Below, in pieces: positions 13,400 through 16,605 of a stretch of DNA of 16,605 bases. Source of the DNA: DATKMS01 sp041497995 (lineage in GTDB: Bacteria > Desulfobacterota > Binatia > HRBIN30); NCBI GenBank assembly GCA_041497995.1, contig JBGQHM010000113.1, positions 1-16,605 of the forward strand, read 5' to 3'. The translations under genes were made by a program, and so were the position numbers. Numbering within the stretch: the first letter of the stretch is position 1; each line of letters begins with the position of its first letter. Below the pieces are notes generated by a model. It was given only the letters and a program-made list of their open reading frames with translations. It was not told where the DNA came from and ran no database searches.

Positions 13400-13861
13400 A
13401 TGGATACAAACACTGTCGAGGTGATCGGCATCGACCACATCTATGTCGCCGTTCGTGACCTGCGGCGCTCGGAGGAATTCTACGATCGCGCGATGGCCGT
13501 GCTTGGCTACCGTAAGCGCGCCTCGGTGATCGCGGGCGACCCACACATCCACTACTTCAACCGCCAGTTTGGCTTCTCATTGCGGCCGGCCCGTGACGGC
13601 ACGCCGGATCACAACCCGTATGCGCCGGGTCTGCACCACTTCTGCTTCCGCGTCGTCGATGAGGCGGCAGTGGATCGGGCTGCCACAGCGCTGCGGGCGA
13701 CCGGGGTGGAAGTGACTGAGCCCCGCTCCTATCCAGAGTATGCGCCGGACTACTACGCCACGTTCTTCGAAGACCCCGATGGTATCCGCTTCGAGGTCAC
13801 GAACTTCCGTGAGCAGCGCCGCAAGCGCATGTACGACTGGGACGCCGAGGGGCTCGACTAG
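13400..13861 (+). CDS. VOC-superfamily (glyoxalase/dioxygenase fold) protein
   Basis: A 153-residue protein with two beta-alpha-beta-beta-beta halves: GIDHIYVAVRDLRRSEEFYDRAM (10-32) and GLHHFCFRVVDEAAVDRAATAL (77-98), ending FFEDPDGIRFEVTNF (122-136). Likely metal ligands are His13, His79 or His80, and Glu132, as in glyoxalase I and related lyases and dioxygenases. A single VOC module of this size normally works as a dimer. The reaction cannot be named. It begins 6 bp after the lyase-like gene, so it is co-transcribed and probably translationally coupled. It may handle an aldehyde or its adduct made by that enzyme, but that is a guess from context. Confidence 0.9.
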   Translation: MDTNTVEVIGIDHIYVAVRDLRRSEEFYDRAMAVLGYRKRASVIAGDPHIHYFNRQFGFSLRPARDGTPDHNPYAPGLHHFCFRVVDEAAVDRAATALRATGVEVTEPRSYPEYAPDYYATFFEDPDGIRFEVTNFREQRRKRMYDWDAEGLD

Positions 13862-13915
13862 GGGTCTTCGAGGGCAGAAACTCATCGCGCTTGAGTCAAG
13901 TTCGCGAGGGCAGCC

Positions 13916-13978
13916 CATAGCGACCAACGGGAGCGGTCCGTGGAAAGGACGCTGGGCGCAGCCCGACTAGTCGCTATG
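13916..13978. terminator. Branched palindrome between convergent genes
   Basis: CATAGCGAC at 13916-13924 is the exact reverse complement of GTCGCTATG at 13970-13978. Inside are two small stems, GTCC with GGAC (about 13936-13950) and GCTG...CAGC around 13951-13962. The gap lies between the ends of the VOC gene (+) and the DUF1499 gene (-), and the latter's stop (TAG, 13976-13974) is within the right arm. It may be a two-way terminator; no T-run is present. Confidence 0.4.
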
Positions 13979-14441
13979 CAGGCGGTGCGCTGCTTTCGAA
14001 CGCCCGCCGGATGGCTTCCACGCGACGGCGGTTCACGCCCCAATCCGAATAGCCCGTTCTTGACGCTGAACGGATCTGCACGACGTGGGCGGCGGCGTCG
14101 AGTTGCAGATCGACGTCGTCGACGAAGCGGAAGATCCGGCTGGTGAACTCGGCGTGCAACGCGGTCGGGCTCGCGGCGACAATGCGCGTGCGTGGCATCG
14201 ACTCGATGATGCGCCGGAGGTCGTCCGTGGCCTGCGCGGCATCGCCGGTGATGCGCAACGGCGCGACGTGGTGCTCGCTGTCGGTGGCCTGACTGGAGAC
14301 GCAGTTCGGTGACGCTGGGCAGGGGGCCAGGAACGGCGCGCGCGGCGGCGCTGGTTGCGCCGGCGGTTGCACGGGTGCCGAACAGCTCGACGCAGCGAGG
14401 ACCAGCAGCGCGGCCAGCGCAGTACGGGCTCGTCGGGCCAT
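13974..14441 (-). CDS. DUF1499-family probable lipoprotein
   Basis: A 155-residue exported protein. The N-terminus (MARRARTALAALLVLAASSC) is a signal peptide with a non-ideal lipobox (ASSC), so Cys20 may be lipid-modified. A proline-rich spacer follows to about 40. CPASPNCVSSQA (41-52), MPRTRIV (82-88), LHAEFTSRIFRFVDDVD (95-111) and the closing RSASRTGYSDWGVNRRRVEAIR (124-145) are the typical DUF1499 blocks. The biochemical function of the family is not known to me. Its ATG directly follows the TGA of the DppA-like gene (no gap), so it is translated by coupling in the same operon. Length is in the usual range once the signal and linker are counted. Confidence 0.9.
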   Translation of the reverse strand: MARRARTALAALLVLAASSCSAPVQPPAQPAPPRAPFLAPCPASPNCVSSQATDSEHHVAPLRITGDAAQATDDLRRIIESMPRTRIVAASPTALHAEFTSRIFRFVDDVDLQLDAAAHVVQIRSASRTGYSDWGVNRRRVEAIRRAFESSAPPA

Positions 14442-15299
14442 TCAGTACCGGATCATGCCGCGTTGGTGCCCGTAGCCCATGTAGGCGATGCGGCGGAAGC
14501 CGAGGTCCATGTCGGGAGCAACAGTGCGCACGCTCCGCTCGTCGGTGATCTCGAATTCCGGGAGGCGCGCGAGGTTGTCACGCAGCTCCTCCGATAGGGG
14601 TTGGCGCAGCTCGACTTCGATCGTGTATGGCGCCGGCTCAGCGCGATACGGCTGCAACTCGCCGGCGCGTGCACGCTCGACGGCCCGGCGCGCGCCGGTG
14701 CGGATCAGTGCCTGCGCGCGTGCTGGCGGGATGACATCGCCGGCGATGTTCGACAGCGCGCGCTTGACCTCGACGGCTTCGGCCCATGGGGCGCGCCCGC
14801 GCAATTGCTCGATGACCATCTGATCGCCGGTGATGAGGCCGACGGGCACGCCGAGCTCACCAGCGCGAATGGTGAAGATTTCCGGCTCGCCGCAGTCGTG
14901 GCCGGCGAGCCGTACGGCTTTGAAGCGCTCGTACGAGACCGTGTGCGCCATGATGCCCGGACGCGAGCCGGCGCGGGCGTGATGTCCCACCAGGAGCACC
15001 ACGCCGATCGAGGCATCGAGCGCTGCCATCGTCGTCGCCGCCGGCCGTCCGGCGCCGCGCACGACGCGGCAGCGCGGATCGATCTCGTCGAGGACCAGGT
15101 CGCACAGCTCTTCGACGCCGTGGTTCTCCTCGACGATGACCTCGGTGGCACCGCCGTCAAACGCGCCTGCGATTGCCGCATTCGCGTCCTGTGTCATGAA
15201 GCGCCGGTTGCGCGCGAAGTCGATGCCCGCCGTGACGACATCGGCCCAGCGCACCAGGCCGGAGATCCCTTCCATGTCGACGCTGATGAAGACCTTCAT
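14442..15299 (-). CDS. DppA-type D-aminopeptidase (peptidase family M55)
   Basis: A 285-residue zinc peptidase of the DppA family, which removes N-terminal D-amino acids, e.g. from D-Ala-D-Ala. The opening MKVFISVDMEGISG gives Asp8 and Glu10; His60 (VEENHG) and His106/His107 (VGHHARAG) follow, then a Glu at about 138 (DCGEPEIFTIRAGELGVPVGLITGD). These fit the five zinc ligands known for Bacillus DppA, nearly at the same residue numbers. MAHTVSYE (117-124) is also typical. There is no signal peptide, so it acts in the cytosol, perhaps on imported cell-wall peptides. No dpp transporter genes are next to it. The ribosome site before ATG 15299 is weak. First gene of a two-gene operon with the DUF1499 protein. 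Confidence 0.9.
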   Translation of the reverse strand: MKVFISVDMEGISGLVRWADVVTAGIDFARNRRFMTQDANAAIAGAFDGGATEVIVEENHGVEELCDLVLDEIDPRCRVVRGAGRPAATTMAALDASIGVVLLVGHHARAGSRPGIMAHTVSYERFKAVRLAGHDCGEPEIFTIRAGELGVPVGLITGDQMVIEQLRGRAPWAEAVEVKRALSNIAGDVIPPARAQALIRTGARRAVERARAGELQPYRAEPAPYTIEVELRQPLSEELRDNLARLPEFEITDERSVRTVAPDMDLGFRRIAYMGYGHQRGMIRY

Positions 15300-15496
15300 G
15301 AGGGTGGGTTATCACTCGGCAAGGCATCGATGGGCAAGAGGGGTGGCGTTCATCTCGGCAACCTGACAGCATGGCCGGCATTGATCTGTCGTGTTCGGGC
15401 TGATCGGCCTCGGTGTGACCTGGGGGTGCGGTGTGGCTGCTGGCGCACCGCAGGGAAGCGTTGGTCCGATGCGTTCGAGCGCGTGAAGCGACATCG

Positions 15497-15778
15497 ATGG
15501 CCTTGGTGCACGCCGACACATTCGACGACAAAGACGTCGCGATGGTCTATATCGCCGGTCGCCTGAATGAGGGGAAGCGGGTCGAGGAAGTCTTGTCGGA
15601 GAACGCCATCGACTACGCCGTCGATATCGAACCGTTTGAGAAGCGCGTGCTCGGCATTCTTCCCATAAAGTACGAAGGCGTCGGGTTCTATGTCCTCTCT
15701 CATCAGGCAGATGCCAGCCGTCGCGTTCTGCGCGAGGCGGGCTTGCTCCAAGGCCTGGTGGAGGAGGAGCTTGGCTGA
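15497..15778 (+). CDS. Small hypothetical protein, DUF2007-like in style
   Basis: A 93-residue cytosolic protein. The core reads VYIAGRLNEGKRVEEVLSEN (18-37), then AIDYAVDIEPFEKR, with a second strand-rich half GVGFYVLSHQADASRRVLREAGL. The pattern of a strand, a helix that begins with an E-rich segment, and IDYAV recalls DUF2007-type small proteins, but I am not certain of the family. ATG 15497 is chosen as the first in frame near the conserved part; it lacks a good ribosome site, and ATG 15542 is an alternative. The 197-bp gap before it (15300-15496) shows no other gene, repeat or clear promoter. It lies 39 bp upstream of lspA on the same strand. Confidence 0.68.
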   Translation: MALVHADTFDDKDVAMVYIAGRLNEGKRVEEVLSENAIDYAVDIEPFEKRVLGILPIKYEGVGFYVLSHQADASRRVLREAGLLQGLVEEELG

Positions 15779-15817
15779 GGCGCCGCTGAGCGGGAACCTT
15801 GAGGCTGCCTGCGACAA

Positions 15818-16318
15818 ATGAAACCCTCTCGCATTGTTCGTTCGCTCCTGCTTGCCGGAGTCGTCGTGTCGACGATCGGCTGCGATCAGGCTACGAAGCA
15901 TCTTGCCCGCGCGCACCTCGCTGGCTCGCCGCCGCTCTCCTTTCTCGGCGGTTCCGTTCGCATCGCGCTCGCACAGAACGAGGGAGGCTTTCTGAGCATC
16001 GGTTCGTCACTTCCTCCCGGAGTGCGCCCTGGGGTGTTTCTCCTCAGTGTAGGCGCCGTCCTACTCCTCGCCGCCGTCTACCTGGTTCGCCCAGTCGGCC
16101 TGCGGTTCTCGGCACTGCTATGCGCGTGGCTCATCTGGGCTGGCGGGCTCAGTAACCTCCTCGATCGAGTACTATTCGAGGGGCGCGTGACCGACTTTAT
16201 GATCGTCGGTCTTGGGCCCCTCCACACTGGCGTCTTCAATGTTGCCGACGTGGCTATCGTGGCCGGCAGCGTCTTCCTCGGTCTCTCCGCTTGGGGCGAT
16301 CAGTCTGAGCGCCGCTGA
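15818..16318 (+). CDS. lspA: Signal peptidase II (prolipoprotein signal peptidase)
   Basis: A 166-residue inner-membrane aspartyl protease that cuts the signal peptide from lipid-modified prolipoproteins. There are four hydrophobic spans, at about 8-22, 70-90, 97-114 and 139-158. Motifs: DQATKHLA (23-30) after the first span, NEGGFLSIG (54-62), GGLSNLLDR with catalytic Asp116 (109-117), and VFNVADVAI with catalytic Asp144 (139-147). The third block normally reads N.GAAF; here it is NEGGFLS, a mild divergence. ATG 15818 has only a distant GAGG as ribosome site. The gene is not next to ileS, its common partner; it lies between a small hypothetical gene and a membrane-protein gene. Confidence 0.92.
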   Translation: MKPSRIVRSLLLAGVVVSTIGCDQATKHLARAHLAGSPPLSFLGGSVRIALAQNEGGFLSIGSSLPPGVRPGVFLLSVGAVLLLAAVYLVRPVGLRFSALLCAWLIWAGGLSNLLDRVLFEGRVTDFMIVGLGPLHTGVFNVADVAIVAGSVFLGLSAWGDQSERR

Positions 16319-16343
16319 CTTTCCGGCGGGCCTAGAGAAGACG

Positions 16344-16605
16344 ATGCATGCACGGGGTAGCCGGATCGGCCCGATTGCAGCAATCGTCGGCGCGATTCTC
16401 TTGTTTGTTGGAACGTACCTGCATCCCATGGATGCAGACCCCAACGTACCTTTGGCCGCATTCACCGAGTACGCAGCCGATCACCATTGGGTGGCCAGCC
16501 ACTTGATGCAATTGTCTGGCGTCATATTGATGGTGAGTGCGCTACTCCTCTTGTCTCGGCGGTTGGCAGATGGCCCAGCTGCGGAGTGGGCCACTCTGGG
16601 AATGG
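16344..16605 (+). CDS. Membrane protein, cut by the window end
   Basis: Open from ATG 16344 to the window edge, 87 full codons. A basic start (MHARGSRIG) precedes a hydrophobic span at about 8-25, then an extracytoplasmic-type stretch with HPMDADPNVP and FTEYAADHHW, then a second span at about 53-70 and an arginine pair. It resembles a group of integral membrane proteins of unknown function; I cannot name it. It begins 25 bp after lspA on the same strand and is probably co-transcribed. Confidence 0.7.
   Translation, partial: MHARGSRIGPIAAIVGAILLFVGTYLHPMDADPNVPLAAFTEYAADHHWVASHLMQLSGVILMVSALLLLSRRLADGPAAEWATLGM

Noticed and set aside
15300..15496. A possible gene from ATG 15328 in the gap before the 93-residue protein
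   Set aside because: The frame is short, rich in Arg, Cys and Trp, has no ribosome site and overlaps the next gene in another frame.
15838..15886. A lipoprotein signal (VSTIGC) at the start of LspA
   Set aside because: The hydrophobic stretch is the first membrane span of LspA, the residue at -3 is Thr rather than Leu, and the following DQATK is the enzyme's own conserved motif.
1..16605. tRNA, rRNA or riboswitch
   Set aside because: I looked through the gaps and saw no cloverleaf, ribosomal or known riboswitch core. Small unknown RNAs cannot be excluded by eye.

Overview
The window is GC-rich bacterial chromosome (by eye roughly 60-65% G+C) with about 15 protein genes on both strands, two remnants of one broken gene, and many palindromic intergenic repeats. 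Gene content (paired acyl-CoA dehydrogenases, an HSL-family esterase, a sphingosine-1-phosphate-lyase-like PLP enzyme, a DppA-type peptidase, a class III cyclase fused to TolB-like and TPR regions, an AlgI-type MBOAT protein) suits an environmental lineage around the former Deltaproteobacteria, such as Binatota, Myxococcota or Desulfobacterota. That placement is an inference from style; no ribosomal or taxonomic marker is present.

Layout. (a) 1-2264: a membrane-anchored cyclase/TolB-like/TPR protein (+), with a palindromic repeat on each side and base composition lower in GC than its neighbours. (b) 2355-5979, minus strand: a tight three-gene operon of MBOAT acyltransferase, membrane-anchored SGNH-like protein and D-2-hydroxyacid dehydrogenase, read from a good sigma70-type promoter at 5951-5979 (TTGACA-17-TACGTT). 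A small secreted or membrane protein diverges from it (6104, +). (c) 6446-10198, minus strand: acyl-CoA dehydrogenase, second acyl-CoA dehydrogenase and MFS transporter, probably co-transcribed, with palindromic elements in both gaps. (d) 10289-11929: a nested palindrome, an HSL-type esterase (+), then two short oppositely oriented remnants of an M19 dipeptidase between two further palindromes. (e) 11930-13861, plus strand: S1P-lyase-like enzyme and a VOC/glyoxalase-fold protein as a two-gene operon. (f) 13974-15299, minus strand: DppA-like M55 peptidase directly followed (TGA-ATG) by a DUF1499 lipoprotein candidate. (g) 15497-16605, plus strand: a small conserved-type hypothetical protein, signal peptidase II (LspA) and a membrane protein running off the window.

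The most unusual feature is the non-coding DNA. Seven gaps carry seven different palindromic elements (35-205 bp), unrelated in sequence but alike in plan: inverted arms, often built of short tandem units (7 nt in two and perhaps three of them, 10 nt in another), close to stop codons and sometimes supplying the stop or start codon of the neighbouring gene. In one, the two arms differ by a compensatory base-pair change inside a small hairpin, which suggests the hairpin itself is conserved. Together with the scrambled dipeptidase between two of them, this points to an active or recently active population of short palindromic repeats.
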